Shown piece after piece: positions 36,001 to 40,555 of a DNA stretch of 64,000 nucleotides. The stretch is from Lineus longissimus (taxonomy: Eukaryota > Nemertea > Pilidiophora > Heteronemertea > Lineidae): positions 14,198,001-14,262,000 of the forward strand of contig NC_088317.1 in assembly GCF_910592395.1 (NCBI RefSeq), written 5' to 3'. The notes beneath the pieces are model-generated. The model was not told the DNA's origin. It was given only the letters and a program-made list of their open reading frames with translations, and searched no databases. The translations under genes were made by a program, and so were the position numbers. Each line of letters starts with the position of its first letter. The stretch's first letter is position 1.

Positions 36001-37510
36001 CTCACATGTTGTATGAGGTTTCATAAGTTCAATCTCAAGCTTTATTTTTTCAGTCAATGATGCTGAGAAATTCTCGGCATGGGGTGAGTAGCATTTCCTT
36101 CAGATCCGCGTTGCCTCTTCCTATAATCGATCAATGTCATCATCGTTGTCTAACGTGTTAATGGTCACTATACAAACATTTCTTCGACTAAGATTAACAG
36201 TGCGTGAGATCAGAGCAGGAAAAAATGCGCGGTTATGAAATTCCATATAATATTAGACGAACCTTCTAACATGTGTAATAGCCATTTTCTTATTCACTTC
36301 ATGGAGAAGTTGTCACAGAAGATAGTGTCTAACGCAATAGTCACGATAGACACCATAGATCTAGAGTGTGTTCAGTTTACGTATTCCTGCTATACATGCT
36401 TTTGTCCGATTGTTCATCGACAAGACAGTTTGATTTCTGCTTCTCTAATTGCAATCCTCCTTTTAACTTTCAGTAAAGAAAAACGGTAAATGTGGTATAG
36501 TATTTCTCGTCGAAGAATAGAGTTCCCTCGATACTAATACTCTGGACTCATTGCTCTAAGACATTTTTGGAATATGCAAGCCAAGCCCCCATAGATATAA
36601 TGCTTTTTGTCGTTCGATGCCATTCAACATTGTTTAATCGAGATACAAAGTTGTCTAACATTTCTGATGGTCATGACATCATGTCCTGCCCTTGGCATTT
36701 TTTTGTGTCGACTTCACAGCAAGGGTTCAGAATCACATGCAGATATGCCCCGAGCCAGTCAGATATGTAGGGGGCCATGGCATGTGCATTATACTGGAAT
36801 GAACCGGTATCAGATCGGTGAATCTAGAGTAGGCCTCATTGGAATATATCATTTTAATAATTGATATTGATGGTCTTGTGTCGTTTTGATATCACACCAT
36901 TTTTTCCAAGGTTGAAAATCTGGATAAAATTATGAGATCTTGATTCTGTGTCGGTTAACGACAATGAACTTCGTAATATTCCTATGGATATCTTGACAAG
37001 AGTGTTGGAACAAATGAACTGTATATTCATAAGTGCACTGAGCAGAACACTACACCAGTAACATGTTTTAAAGTAATTTCTTTTCGAGAAGAATGCACGT
37101 ACATTTGTATCTTCGCGTGAGAATTGGAGCTTTATTTTAATAATGGAAATATTCAACTTAAACATATAAGAGAATCAACATGTTTGAAAAAAATTATCAA
37201 CCAACTTGATTGGTTGATCCTTATCAGTAAACAAGGCATTTAAATCACACGTCAACAGTGACAACGAAGAATTGGTGAAATAAACAGGGATTAAAATATA
37301 CAATTGACCTTATGTCTATTCTTAAAGAAATGGAGCGCTTCCTAAAATTGAGATGTCTTGGATACGATATCTTCAATAGAAATAATATCGAAGTTTTTGT
37401 TTTGGTTTTCGTTAAAATTCTAGGAAAATGTCCACCAGTTAACAATAATCTTTTCATTGATACTTTAACGCATTATTATTTCCAGGCTTCTCGATGTCCA
37501 CATCCAAGAA
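55..37510 (+). CDS. Secreted mosaic gene: PAN/apple array followed by four CPxGT modules (gene-level model, partial)
   Basis: Gene-level entry for about 40 exons listed separately. The 5' end lies left of the window, since position 55 starts inside an exon chain. Every predicted exon up to 36485 starts and ends in phase 1, so any order keeps the frame; this is the signature of exon-shuffled extracellular proteins. The order is repeated PAN/apple domain exons, each with a Cys-bearing microexon, then four modules joined by Thr- or Glu/Pro-rich linkers. All recognisable parts are extracellular in type (Cys-rich, Thr-rich). PAN domains bind carbohydrate or protein ligands in other proteins; the ligand here is unknown. 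That the PAN part (to 13703) and the module part (from 14300) are one transcript is inferred from matching strand and phase. No stop exon was identified; 37510 ends in phase 2 without a clear partner. Confidence 0.55.
518..541 (+). CDS. 24-bp Ser/Thr/Pro linker exon
   Basis: This exon has a pyrimidine-rich acceptor (TTGTTCTTACTAAAG) and a strong GTAAGT donor. In phase 1 it reads Gly-Ser-Pro-Ser-Thr-Glu-His-Thr. It recurs at 4568, 9582 and 12521, always between the second microexon of a unit and the next PAN-a exon. It probably forms a short hydrophilic spacer between PAN pairs. Confidence 0.6.
776..963. repeat. 188-bp direct repeat, left copy
   Basis: This intron segment appears identical to 1905-2092; the TIR element at 966-1904 lies exactly between the two copies. 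Sister units carry the segment only once. Confidence 0.9.
966..1904. mobile_element. 939-bp TIR element (MITE-like), CRE-like motif in its ends
   Basis: Both ends carry an inverted repeat of about 23 bp: GGAGGATATCGCGGTGACGT at the left, and its complement ending ACCGCGGTATCCTCC at the right. The ends contain TGACGTCA, a CREB/ATF-type palindrome. No transposase-like frame was seen, so it is non-autonomous. It sits in an intron between the linker exon at 518 and the PAN exon at 2114. The linker-to-PAN distance is 1596 bp here against 467 bp in the units at 9582 and 12521; the excess of 1129 bp equals 939 + 188 + 2. Confidence 0.85.
1905..2092. repeat. 188-bp direct repeat, right copy
   Basis: Right copy of the segment at 776-963, starting directly at the end of the TIR element. 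It leads into the normal acceptor region of the PAN exon at 2114. Confidence 0.9.
2114..2323 (+). CDS. PAN/apple domain exon a1
   Basis: The exon is 210 bp, phase 1-1, with acceptor CATGCTTCCAG and donor GTAAGC. It encodes about 70 residues with the PAN/apple pattern: CSYSFENADC, then DLS, a helix-like AACRAAC, then TDCKSF, then CWLK, then a hydrophobic end ending QFT. Seven cysteines lie in the exon; the microexon that follows adds an eighth. PAN domains are disulphide-rich extracellular ligand-binding folds found in plasma kallikrein, HGF and many invertebrate secreted proteins. The ATGs visible upstream lie in intron sequence. No signal peptide belongs to this exon. Confidence 0.85.
2885..2896 (+). 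CDS. 12-bp microexon (Lys-His-Cys-Gly)
   Basis: Identical to the copy at 55-66, here with a GTAAGT donor. It follows PAN-a1 and leads to PAN-b1; the junction codon there reads Ala. Confidence 0.75.
3427..3636 (+). CDS. PAN/apple domain exon b1
   Basis: 210 bp, phase 1-1. It starts one base into an Ala codon, then CSYSFENADC. It differs from a1 at only a few positions (for example Cys-Thr-Arg-Gly-Thr-Asp in the middle). All seven cysteines and the CWLK motif are kept. The donor is GTAAGC. Confidence 0.85.
4107..4118 (+). CDS. 12-bp microexon (Lys-His-Cys-Gly)
   Basis: Same 12 bases with TTTTCTTGCAG acceptor and GTAAGG donor. It lies between PAN-b1 and the linker exon at 4568. Confidence 0.75.
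4568..4591 (+). CDS. 24-bp Ser/Thr/Pro linker exon
   Basis: Same sequence and splice sites as 518-541. The Helentron-like insertion begins 86 bp downstream, in the following intron. Confidence 0.6.
4678..6750. mobile_element. Helentron-like (Helitron2-type) non-autonomous element, 2073 bp
   Basis: The undisturbed sequence in sister units (9673-9690 and near 12625) reads TTTTTT directly followed by CCATACGG. Here 2073 bp lie between those two blocks, with no target duplication, which fits insertion between two T residues. The left end is a subterminal palindrome (AGCTCAGCTGAC, AAA, GTCAGCTGAGCT). Near the right end CAGCTGAG is the inverse of the left terminus, then comes a hairpin AGGCCC-TT-GGGCCT followed by CTTGTT. 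Asymmetric terminal repeats, T-T insertion and a 3' hairpin are the described marks of Helentrons and their short derivatives. No Rep/helicase frame is visible. Confidence 0.75.
4738..4800. repeat. (GTCC)n microsatellite in the Helentron-like element
   Basis: About 15 perfect tetranucleotide copies start 60 bp inside the element. The small - strand ORF across it (repeating Thr-Asp-Gly-Arg) is only the repeat read in frame. Confidence 0.95.
7109..7318 (+). CDS. PAN/apple domain exon a2
   Basis: 210 bp, phase 1-1, with the Gly-Cys start typical of a-type copies. All cysteines and CWLK are kept. It reads CQAACTRRTDC in the middle, shared with a3 and a4, so these three units are closer to each other than to a1. 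The linker-to-PAN intron before it holds the Helentron-like element. Confidence 0.85.
7880..7891 (+). CDS. 12-bp microexon (Lys-His-Cys-Gly)
   Basis: Same 12 bases, GTAAGT donor; lies between PAN-a2 and PAN-b2. Confidence 0.75.
8422..8631 (+). CDS. PAN/apple domain exon b2
   Basis: 210 bp, phase 1-1. It reads Cys-Ser-Arg-Leu-Thr-Glu-Cys where other copies have Thr-Asp-Cys, a small change shared with b3. Seven cysteines and CWLK are intact. Confidence 0.85.
9119..9130 (+). CDS. 12-bp microexon (Lys-His-Cys-Gly)
   Basis: Same 12 bases, GTAAGG donor; lies between PAN-b2 and the linker at 9582. Confidence 0.75.
9582..9605 (+). CDS. 24-bp Ser/Thr/Pro linker exon
   Basis: Same as 518-541. This unit is the undisturbed reference: linker to PAN-a3 is 467 bp, with no insertion. 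Confidence 0.6.
10049..10258 (+). CDS. PAN/apple domain exon a3
   Basis: 210 bp, phase 1-1. The protein looks identical to a2 over the domain. Donor GTAAGC. Confidence 0.85.
10820..10831 (+). CDS. 12-bp microexon (Lys-His-Cys-Gly)
   Basis: Same 12 bases, GTAAGT donor; lies between PAN-a3 and PAN-b3. Confidence 0.75.
11361..11570 (+). CDS. PAN/apple domain exon b3
   Basis: 210 bp, phase 1-1. Close to b2, with Lys for Asn before DCWLK and Ala for Thr near the end (HKAFAQF). All cysteines are kept. Confidence 0.85.
12058..12069 (+). CDS. 12-bp microexon (Lys-His-Cys-Gly)
   Basis: Same 12 bases, GTAAGG donor; lies between PAN-b3 and the linker at 12521. Confidence 0.75.
12521..12544 (+). CDS. 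24-bp Ser/Thr/Pro linker exon
   Basis: Same as 518-541, 467 bp before PAN-a4. Confidence 0.6.
12988..13197 (+). CDS. PAN/apple domain exon a4, last of the array
   Basis: 210 bp, phase 1-1, a-type start. No b-type exon follows; after the next microexon the sequence passes into the CPxGT module region. The intron behind it resembles the intron behind b-type exons, so this last unit looks like an a/b fusion made by unequal crossing over. Confidence 0.85.
13692..13703 (+). CDS. 12-bp microexon, last copy
   Basis: Same 12 bases, GTAAGT donor. Its trailing G joins the exon at 14300 in phase 1 (junction Ala), linking the PAN part to the module part. Confidence 0.7.
14300..14341 (+). CDS. 42-bp linker exon of module 1
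   Basis: Phase 1-1, acceptor TTTTCTTATTAG, donor GTGTGT. It encodes Thr-Ala-Gln-Thr-Glu-Leu-Thr-Lys-Ser-Asn-Leu-Lys-Lys, a polar spacer. It has a duplicate at 29887 with two residue changes (Thr-Ser-Pro-Thr). Confidence 0.6.
14618..14701 (+). CDS. CPxGT exon, module 1
   Basis: 84 bp, phase 1-1, acceptor TTTTATCATTGCAG, donor GTGAGT. It encodes GGKFDLKSVFKGLTSCPEGT, then KPEGGACE. The pattern F-x-G...C-P-x-G-T-x-x-x-G-x-x-C is shared with 32720 and 35487. I do not recognise the family. The intron behind it is 12.9 kb and holds the transporter gene; the same intron in the duplicate (30333-30684) is 352 bp. Confidence 0.65.
14757..14935. repeat. 15-bp minisatellite TTCCTGTTTCGCCTA
   Basis: About 12 imperfect copies, some 16 bp or with single changes (GATTCG, GTTCCG, TTTTCG). 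It begins where similarity to the duplicate block at 30385 stops, so it marks the left edge of the expanded intron. The long + frames through it (Phe-Arg-Leu or Pro-Val-Ser-Pro repeats) are artefacts. Confidence 0.95.
14936..16867. other. Intron/intergenic stretch before the transporter gene
   Basis: No gene was recognised. A short ACCATAGG triplication lies near 15140. YY1-like CGCCAT motifs lie near 15530 (CCGCCATGTTGG) and 16206 (CCGCCATCTTGG). The overlapping ORFs at 16051-16344 and 16358-16717 show no known domain. The transporter promoter should lie at the right end of this stretch, but no TATA box is obvious. Confidence 0.5.
16868..18385 (+). CDS. SLC18 / vesicular-amine-transporter-like MFS protein, intronless
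   Basis: 505 codons in one uninterrupted frame, close to the usual VMAT/VAChT length. The family signs are: TM1 about residues 10-36 with Asp22; a luminal loop (40-98) with sequons at Asn46, Asn60, Asn71 and Asn86; TM2 starting SSVGAVIGVSG with the Pro120 region; the AFQGFS turn at 163-168; a cytoplasmic middle loop (about 243-310); EQWQVGVILG at 348-357, matching the KWQLGVAFLP region of VMATs; and QNRH then GDGVGPFVGY at 455-464, matching the LRH...GPSAGG end. Aligned to VMAT2, TM2 Lys139 becomes Ser111, TM10 Asp400 becomes Gln422 and TM11 Asp427 becomes Lys449. The charged residues used for proton/amine exchange are therefore mostly missing, and the substrate is unknown. The gene lies inside an intron of the mosaic gene on the same strand. 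Lack of introns suggests retroposition, or family-typical loss. The start is the first in-frame ATG and leaves a short N-terminal tail, as expected. Confidence 0.85.
   Translation: MDAFRSSKTLISTAFVLAIFTDFSMIYLKISLTPAVVRELLFDRCNCSGYSAYSGLREANNTRVHQHINGNSTSDKTLSGFCRKGNSSACLADDAVVIETTSSVGAVIGVSGLAEFMASPLVAYLCASYGHRSIFLVGAILELISSTGFLFAPNVIVLAIASAFQGFSCVIIFVSGLVMVTDVFGPKECGKVISKSYGLTTPIAGIIAFILGSIGYQYFGLALPMGSISALALVDCIVRLLIKPNGHLENTEKTPQKELIVGKVKSYGGQNASDSSVLPVQNGNDLDDSLSMPIKTADLKRRKQASYKDLLSDVLVMELLAVILLAGLCISLIISTAPNRSINVLEAEQWQVGVILGIAPCAQLLVAVMTVRILSKENLWIFILGTLLWITFSLITYPLTTSVWWTVVPEISFRGVALSLAQVYFGNLYHLLLQNRHEDAAAKVFALVKAASVLGDGVGPFVGYLLQYTSFMVLYYVVAVVISPTYLVALHVRLVSRKQQENGDK
18386..19533. 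other. 3' flank of the transporter gene, no gene recognised
   Basis: AT-rich, presumably holding the 3' UTR, though no canonical AATAAA was found close to the stop. At about 19471-19500 lies a near-perfect palindrome with arms CAGAG-CTTTCAAAT and ATTTGAAAG-CTCTG, possibly a small hairpin. Confidence 0.5.
19544..20607. mobile_element. Foldback-like element with inverted arms of 113-bp tandem repeats
   Basis: The left arm holds four tandem copies (starting 19619, 19731, 19844 and 19957, period 113 bp). A unique loop spans about 20064-20221. The right arm carries the same units in reverse orientation to 20607. Outermost inverted parts match as AGACATAAGACCTAAGACCT. A 10-bp direct repeat TAGCGTGGAC flanks it (19534-19543 and 20608-20617), a likely target duplication. 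Each unit is itself partly palindromic (GTACAAAACTAAGATCCCC against its complement). Long inverted arms built from tandem repeats, and a duplication of about 9 bp, are the marks of Foldback (FB) and sea-urchin TU-type elements. There is no coding frame in the loop. Confidence 0.85.
20618..21600. other. Non-coding stretch with a tandem duplication and a dispersed repeat
   Basis: About 20889-20978 and 20995-21080 are two tandem copies of a segment of roughly 90 bp around CAAGATGACACTTTTT, period about 105 bp. About 21120-21230 is similar to 38315-38458 in the same orientation (AGTTCTAATTG...TTCTAGCCAAAATGGTGGTAC), so it is a dispersed repeat. No gene was seen. Confidence 0.6.
21960..22550. promoter_or_regulatory. 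GC/CpG-rich patch with YY1- and ETS-like motifs
   Basis: The patch holds (CCG)n then CATCTTTG at about 21990, ATCCGGGAAAC and GGAACTTCCGAAG (ETS-like) at 22050-22105, a CpG-rich CGCGGCGCC, and CAAGATGGCGGC (YY1 consensus) at about 22524. YY1 and ETS sites close together are typical of TATA-less metazoan promoters. No first exon could be assigned; the TIR-element array begins at 22556. It may be a promoter of an unseen gene or part of a repeat. Confidence 0.35.
22556..22999. mobile_element. 444-bp TIR element A1 (MITE-like)
   Basis: 13-bp perfect terminal inverted repeats and no coding capacity. The right neighbour is unit B. Confidence 0.75.
23549..23992. mobile_element. 444-bp TIR element A2
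   Basis: Nearly identical to A1. AAAAT separates it from A3. Confidence 0.75.
23998..24441. mobile_element. 444-bp TIR element A3
   Basis: Shares GGGTCGAGGCCTATCAATT near its left end with A4 and A5, where A1 and A2 have GGGTCCAGGCCTATCTATT. Confidence 0.75.
24991..25434. mobile_element. 444-bp TIR element A4
   Basis: Same length and ends. AAAT separates it from A5. Confidence 0.75.
25439..25882. mobile_element. 444-bp TIR element A5, most diverged
   Basis: Carries private changes (TTTGCTGTGAC, CGATAATCAAAAAA, GATGTGTCGC), so it is older or less converted than the others. Confidence 0.75.
26225..27385 (+). pseudogene. Truncated non-LTR retrotransposon: AP-type endonuclease domain without reverse transcriptase
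   Basis: The frame to 27218 reads a LINE endonuclease (EEP fold): GGVAIICK, then NVYMPY, then CGDFNT, then TYFCHKRGVYTWIDHVLC, then SDHLPL, in the usual order. The N-terminal part with the first catalytic Asn/Glu region is missing. Near 27205 the frame shifts by one and continues as RDVKRFWWQIWCDNGRPRQR and KFAKKKFR, the region before the reverse transcriptase; it then ends by about 27385. It is a dead fragment, truncated at both ends and frameshifted, in the same orientation as the host gene. Confidence 0.85.
27583..27612 (+). CDS. 30-bp exon, module 1 (THYRIFITW)
   Basis: Phase 1-1, acceptor TTTTAATTGCAG, donor GTAAGT. It encodes (Ile)-Thr-His-Tyr-Arg-Ile-Phe-Ile-Thr-Trp, which aligns with 33200 (TDVDKFLAW) and 36054 (NDAEKFSAW). 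It joins the CPxGT exon at 14618 across the 12.9-kb intron. Confidence 0.6.
27905..27937 (+). CDS. 33-bp exon, module 1 (KEHAKTYHID)
   Basis: Phase 1-1, acceptor TTTCTACTAAACAG, perfect donor GTAAGT. It completes the third segment of the module: Leu-Lys-Glu-His-Ala-Lys-Thr-Tyr-His-Ile-Asp, like LKVNAKAYGIEY at 33434. Confidence 0.6.
28155..28672. repeat. Long imperfect inverted repeat, copy 1
   Basis: The left arm, about 28155-28260 (with a short extension near 28310-28330), is the reverse complement of about 28568-28672. Shared stretches include CCGAGTCGTCTGGTATTCCT against AGGAATACCAGACGACTCGG. The duplicate cassette has the same arms (31466-31560 and 31855-31962), its left arm partly broken by a MITE insertion. 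It is either a decayed TIR element or an inverted copy of the ORF at 28439. Confidence 0.75.
28439..28670 (+). other. 77-codon open frame with splice acceptor, doubtful exon
   Basis: A good acceptor (TTTTCACTTATTTCAG) opens into a frame beginning LPDGTFNVKLQLSCSL and ending at a stop. It needs phase 2, while the preceding exon donor is phase 1; in phase 1 it stops after eight codons. The 3' third lies in the inverted-repeat arm. The same frame is kept in the duplicate at 31728-31959. The phase-1 chain works without it, so it may be an alternative terminal exon or transposon-derived. Confidence 0.3.
28809..28826 (+). CDS. 18-bp linker microexon, copy 1
   Basis: Acceptor TCGTCATTTTCAG, donor GTAAGA, phase 1-1, encoding (Phe)-Ala-Ser-Leu-Pro-Ile. 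It connects the exon at 27905 to the linker at 29887 in frame. Confidence 0.45.
29887..29928 (+). CDS. 42-bp linker exon of module 2
   Basis: Duplicate of 14300-14341 with the same splice sites. It encodes Thr-Ser-Pro-Thr-Glu-Leu-Thr-Lys-Ser-Asn-Leu-Lys-Lys. Confidence 0.6.
30249..30332 (+). CDS. CPxGT exon, module 2
   Basis: Identical in protein to the exon at 14618; phase 1-1, donor GTGAGT. The following intron is only 352 bp, the likely ancestral length. Confidence 0.65.
30685..30714 (+). CDS. 30-bp exon, module 2 (THYRIFITW)
   Basis: Duplicate of 27583-27612 with one silent base difference; same donor and acceptor. Confidence 0.6.
31006..31038 (+). CDS. 33-bp exon, module 2 (KEHAKTYHID)
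   Basis: Duplicate of 27905-27937, identical sequence and splice sites. Confidence 0.6.
31290..31469. mobile_element. 180-bp MITE-like insertion with CCGGTGT ends
   Basis: Begins CCGGTGTAACATC and ends CATCACACCGG. The duplicate cassette (28180-28190) lacks it and reads CTCCGGGCATTAAG, giving an empty site. It interrupts the left arm of the inverted repeat. A second element with the same ends lies at 34049. Confidence 0.75.
31728..31959 (+). other. 77-codon open frame, duplicate of 28439-28670
   Basis: Same acceptor and frame, with Gly-to-Ser and a few other changes; still open to the same stop. Same caveats as the first copy. Confidence 0.3.
32098..32115 (+). CDS. 18-bp linker microexon, copy 2
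   Basis: Identical to 28809-28826. Its last base joins the exon at 32720 in phase 1 (junction Val). Confidence 0.45.
32720..32839 (+). CDS. CPxGT exon with Thr-rich linker, module 3
   Basis: 120 bp, phase 1-1, acceptor TGTAATTTCAG, donor GTAGAC. It begins with the Thr-rich TTTTVTSTTSEF, a probable O-glycosylated spacer, and continues FQIAMFRGHCPSGTKTVGKF then Cys-Glu. Linker and CPxGT parts are fused in one exon here but split in modules 1 and 2. Confidence 0.65.
33200..33229 (+). CDS. 30-bp exon, module 3 (TDVDKFLAW)
   Basis: Phase 1-1, acceptor of nine T then CAG, donor GTAAGT. Same length and position as 27583. Confidence 0.65.
33434..33472 (+). CDS. 39-bp exon, module 3 (KVNAKAYGIEYR)
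   Basis: Phase 1-1, acceptor TTTCTCTCTCCAG, donor GTATGT. It aligns with KEHAKTYHID of modules 1 and 2. Confidence 0.6.
34049..34240. mobile_element. 192-bp MITE-like element with CCGGTGTAAAA ends
   Basis: Left CCGGTGTAAAA, right TTTTACACCGG. Both this copy and the one at 31290 are followed by CATTAA, so the target or end preference may be shared. Confidence 0.65.
34430..34860. repeat. Cluster of short palindromes around TACACAGCA
   Basis: GTTGCATACACA and TGTGTATGCAAC form a perfect hairpin with a 6-base loop at about 34463-34492. Further copies of (G)TACACAGCA or its inverse lie near 34429, 34617, 34803 and 34820. Probably a decayed fold-forming transposable element. Confidence 0.5.
34900..34941 (+). 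CDS. 42-bp Glu/Pro linker exon before module 4
   Basis: Phase 1-1, acceptor TTTTTTACCGCAG, donor GTATGT. It encodes ENTEEPGEIEEPA, an internally repeated acidic spacer (EEPGEIEEPA). Confidence 0.6.
35487..35618 (+). CDS. CPxGT-like exon with poly-Thr linker, module 4
   Basis: 132 bp, phase 1-1, donor GTAGGT. It begins GGSTTTYTTTTTGG and continues SFAVGDAIPKDVFQGTCVSG, then TAAEGDNCV. The Pro after Cys is replaced by Val, so this copy is diverged. The acceptor TTTTATGTCAAG is weaker than the others. Confidence 0.6.
35790..35860. repeat. Poly-G run followed by poly-C run
   Basis: About 15 G near 35791 and about 16 C near 35843, separated by about 37 bp. They can pair as a strong hairpin or form a G-quadruplex. 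Assembly length here is unreliable. Confidence 0.9.
36054..36083 (+). CDS. 30-bp exon, module 4 (NDAEKFSAW)
   Basis: Phase 1-1, acceptor TTTATTTTTTCAG, donor GTGAGT. Same length as the partner exons in modules 1-3. Confidence 0.65.
36474..36485 (+). CDS. 12-bp exon, module 4 (Lys-Lys-Asn)
   Basis: Acceptor TTTTAACTTTCAG, donor GTAAAT, phase 1-1. It aligns with the first four codons of the 39-bp exon at 33434, so here that exon is split by an intron of about 1 kb. Confidence 0.5.
37486..37510 (+). CDS. 25-bp exon, module 4 end (GFSMSTSK)
   Basis: Acceptor TTATTATTTCCAG, donor GTAAGC. It starts in phase 1 and ends in phase 2, unlike all earlier exons. No phase-2 acceptor with an open frame was recognised downstream, so the 3' end of the gene is unknown. 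Confidence 0.45.
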
Positions 37511-40027
37511 GTAAGCAAATCTCCGACGCAATGCATAATTCAACTGCCGGATAGGCCGGGAAACGTTACGAGTTTTCTGTAGAATGATATGCAGACATAT
37601 ATAATAAACTCATAATATTCAAATATCGTCCATTGTTTGTCATGCTATCTCCTTGTCTTCGGTTTGTCATAGATTTTGTAAACAGGCACACTGGACATGT
37701 GGTAGTCTCTTATGTCCCAACTACCCCAATGGTTGGTCAATCTCCTAATAATATAGGGTCGTGTGTCAGGTCCTATTTATTTAATGTTGTAGAAAATACA
37801 AATGCTCGCACTTATTTTACTTGTATTGAGTAACGAAAACATGTTCGTATATTGCACCCGAGACACAACCTCCGAGAGAACAGCTCATGTACATTATCAC
37901 GGGGACAAACATCTCTGGGCGTGGGTTCCTTTCAATGTTGAGGGCTGTTCCGAAGCCATTCCTCTCCCTCGCTGGGATTCGTAAGAACCATGCAAGACTG
38001 CGACAAAGCGGAATGAATTTTTCCCGAATGCATGATTGGCCATTCATGGCTTTGGCCGACCTTTGCAGCTTTACTCCGATATGATGTCCTGGTAGTGTTG
38101 TGTATCGTGATCACAAGCCAAGTCGGTCAGACTTGCCGATTCCACTCCCATTCATTCAACGAACCTCATCTGGCAACCGCGACATATGCGGGCGACCAGT
38201 GTCGCCAACAAAAAGCTACTTTTATGGGTTGACTAAAGGTACCACCATTTTGGCTAGAACTTGAAATCAATAGCAGTTAAATCTCTTTCAAAACAAAATG
38301 AATGGCAATTTCAAAGATGGGAGTCTGTTCTTTGTTTTCCAGAGAACAGCCTCCAAGGTTTTTAATCGGCATTCACTTCATTTTGAAGAAGTTCTAATTG
38401 CTTTAGGATTACAGGTTCTAGCCAAAATGGTGGTACATGTACCTTTTGCCAACCCTTAATGAAGCCAAAGCACACAGCGTTTCAGCTCACATGCATTATC
38501 TTACTTGAATGTTAGCTTCCCAATAAATAGCAGAATGAAATCGGCCTGGCCGATGTTAAATTACAGTTGTAAAACTTTTCAGATGTTGGAGATCGTGTCC
38601 ACGATCCGTGTTGCCGACACAAAATGCGAAGCACAAGTTTAACATCGGACAAGATGTGATCGGCGACATTATGTTTTAGTCATTTTACTTTGTGCGTTTT
38701 CAATTTCAACAATGGAACCATTTTAGTAAATCGAGCGACTAGGTAGTGGAATTATCAAGCGTATCCTGCAATCATGTAAGTAGCTGCATTCATCTTTGAT
38801 TAAAGCGGATTTCGCACGATCAACGCTTTCACCTACTTCAGTAAGGCAATTGTTTGGTGTTGAGGGATTAGGCTCATGCTTTATTGAGGGAAGATAACAA
38901 TAAATCCGAATAGTGATCAAGGGTAGCAGAAACGTGATGCGTAAAACTTGAATTATTGCTTTGTATCGACTGAGGCGCGCGATGGCTCTGACGATGCGAT
39001 GAAATCCGATTATAAAGTAATCAACGTTCTTACTGTCCGAAGGGTAAGTCTTAAATATCTTTACCTGTCAACTAAGTCCCACTGATGATTTCGACCAATT
39101 TCAATGCATGAAATAAACCAACTCTATTATTAAAACAAGTAGATGAACAAATTACCAAAACAAAAACGATAACAAATTGTAATCTTTTTTCATCAGACAA
39201 TACAAATATATACACCAAGGTTGATGACGAGGCTGGGTGTATTCTTTTATCCCCGGGTTTGTGTATGGGCCAGTCACCATTCAGAAGGACGTGTGCATCA
39301 CCCCAGTCAGGCGGTTTTGAAATGAAGATCAATGCAAGAGGCCCGGGAGGCATCACCTCATCGTGACCTCCTCCAAATCCGCCACTATATTGTGTTTACC
39401 AACTTGTGCATGTTCAAATTTGGGCAATGGGGGGGGGGGGGGGGGGGAGTCCTGGCCAGCTGTATACTATCCATTCAGATTAGATAACTCATTTCAAGAA
39501 AGGGCCACAGGTAGCTCGACCATATTCACAAACTGAAGACGAATGCGACGTGCATAGAAATTATATCCTTTTATTCAGCTGATTGTTGAAATATGACAAC
39601 AGAGTGCGCTCTGACACAAACAAAAAGCTAAAATAAAACCCCTTAACGAATTGTGACAAATATAGTTCTCTTCGTTTGTATCAAAATGACAAGATTAATT
39701 AGAAACCGCTATTTGCGCTTTTAGAGTAACGTTGTACTTTTTCAAAGAGTGGAGTCGCGTTATATATACATGTGCCTCCCCTCAAACCTCTCATTTAATT
39801 TTCGAACGGTATCTTTTGAAGAAAAATCACTATACTTTGTGTCCTAGGAATAATATGAAGAGCAAATGTTGCAAACAATGTTACGTATAGTTCTCAATAC
39901 CTTGATCTATAATGGACCATACTGTGTACATGCACTGTGCGTCTACGAAGCCTCATTTTGAATTCAGCGGTTATTGTAGGTTAGATGACCATAACCACTC
40001 GGGTGGGTGCAAAATATGGAAGTCATA
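37511..40027. other. No recognised exon; dispersed repeat and poly-G
   Basis: 38315-38458 is a second copy of the repeat at 21120-21230. About 39428-39447 is a run of about 20 G. The short ORFs here (for example 39072-39356 on -) show no domain I know. Confidence 0.5.
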
Positions 40028-40555
40028 AGGGAGCATCCATTAAGTACGTACGCACTGAGGGGGGAGGGGGGTCTATGAAATTCGTACACTATGCGTACAG
40101 GGGGGGGGGGGTTAATGGTCTTGCGTACGTACGCAACCCAAGAACCATTTTTTGAACAAATAAAAAATAAATATTATCATAATAATCTTCTCCTCTTTCT
40201 AATTCTTATTTGGATAATCATACTTGTTCTTCACAAGATGTGTGAACTCATACGCTTCTGGGTTCGGATATTACCCGACTACAATGTTTTAGCAATTTCC
40301 AGCACCGTTTAATTTCCCGGTAATGCGTGTCGCCGTCAGAGAAAATGGCGACGCCAATCCGATTGTAGCGCCACAATGTAGCAAAATTAGGTACTATGTC
40401 TGTTCGTCAGCTAGGGAATTCAAGGTTCTATAGGCGTACGCTCGTACAGGGGGGAGGGGGTATGAGGCAATGCGTACAAGGTGCATACAGGGGGGGGGGG
40501 GGGGGGGGTATCAAAATTGGCATTTTCGTGCGTACGTACTTAATGGACGCTCCCT
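40028..40555. mobile_element. 528-bp TIR element with internal poly-G runs
   Basis: Left end AGGGAGCATCCATTAAGTAC, right end GTACTTAATGGACGCTCCCT, about 27 bp of inverted repeat with GTACGTACG inside. Interior poly-G tracts lie at about 40101 and 40491, beside GCGTACA motifs. There is no transposase frame; the element is MITE-like. Confidence 0.8.
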
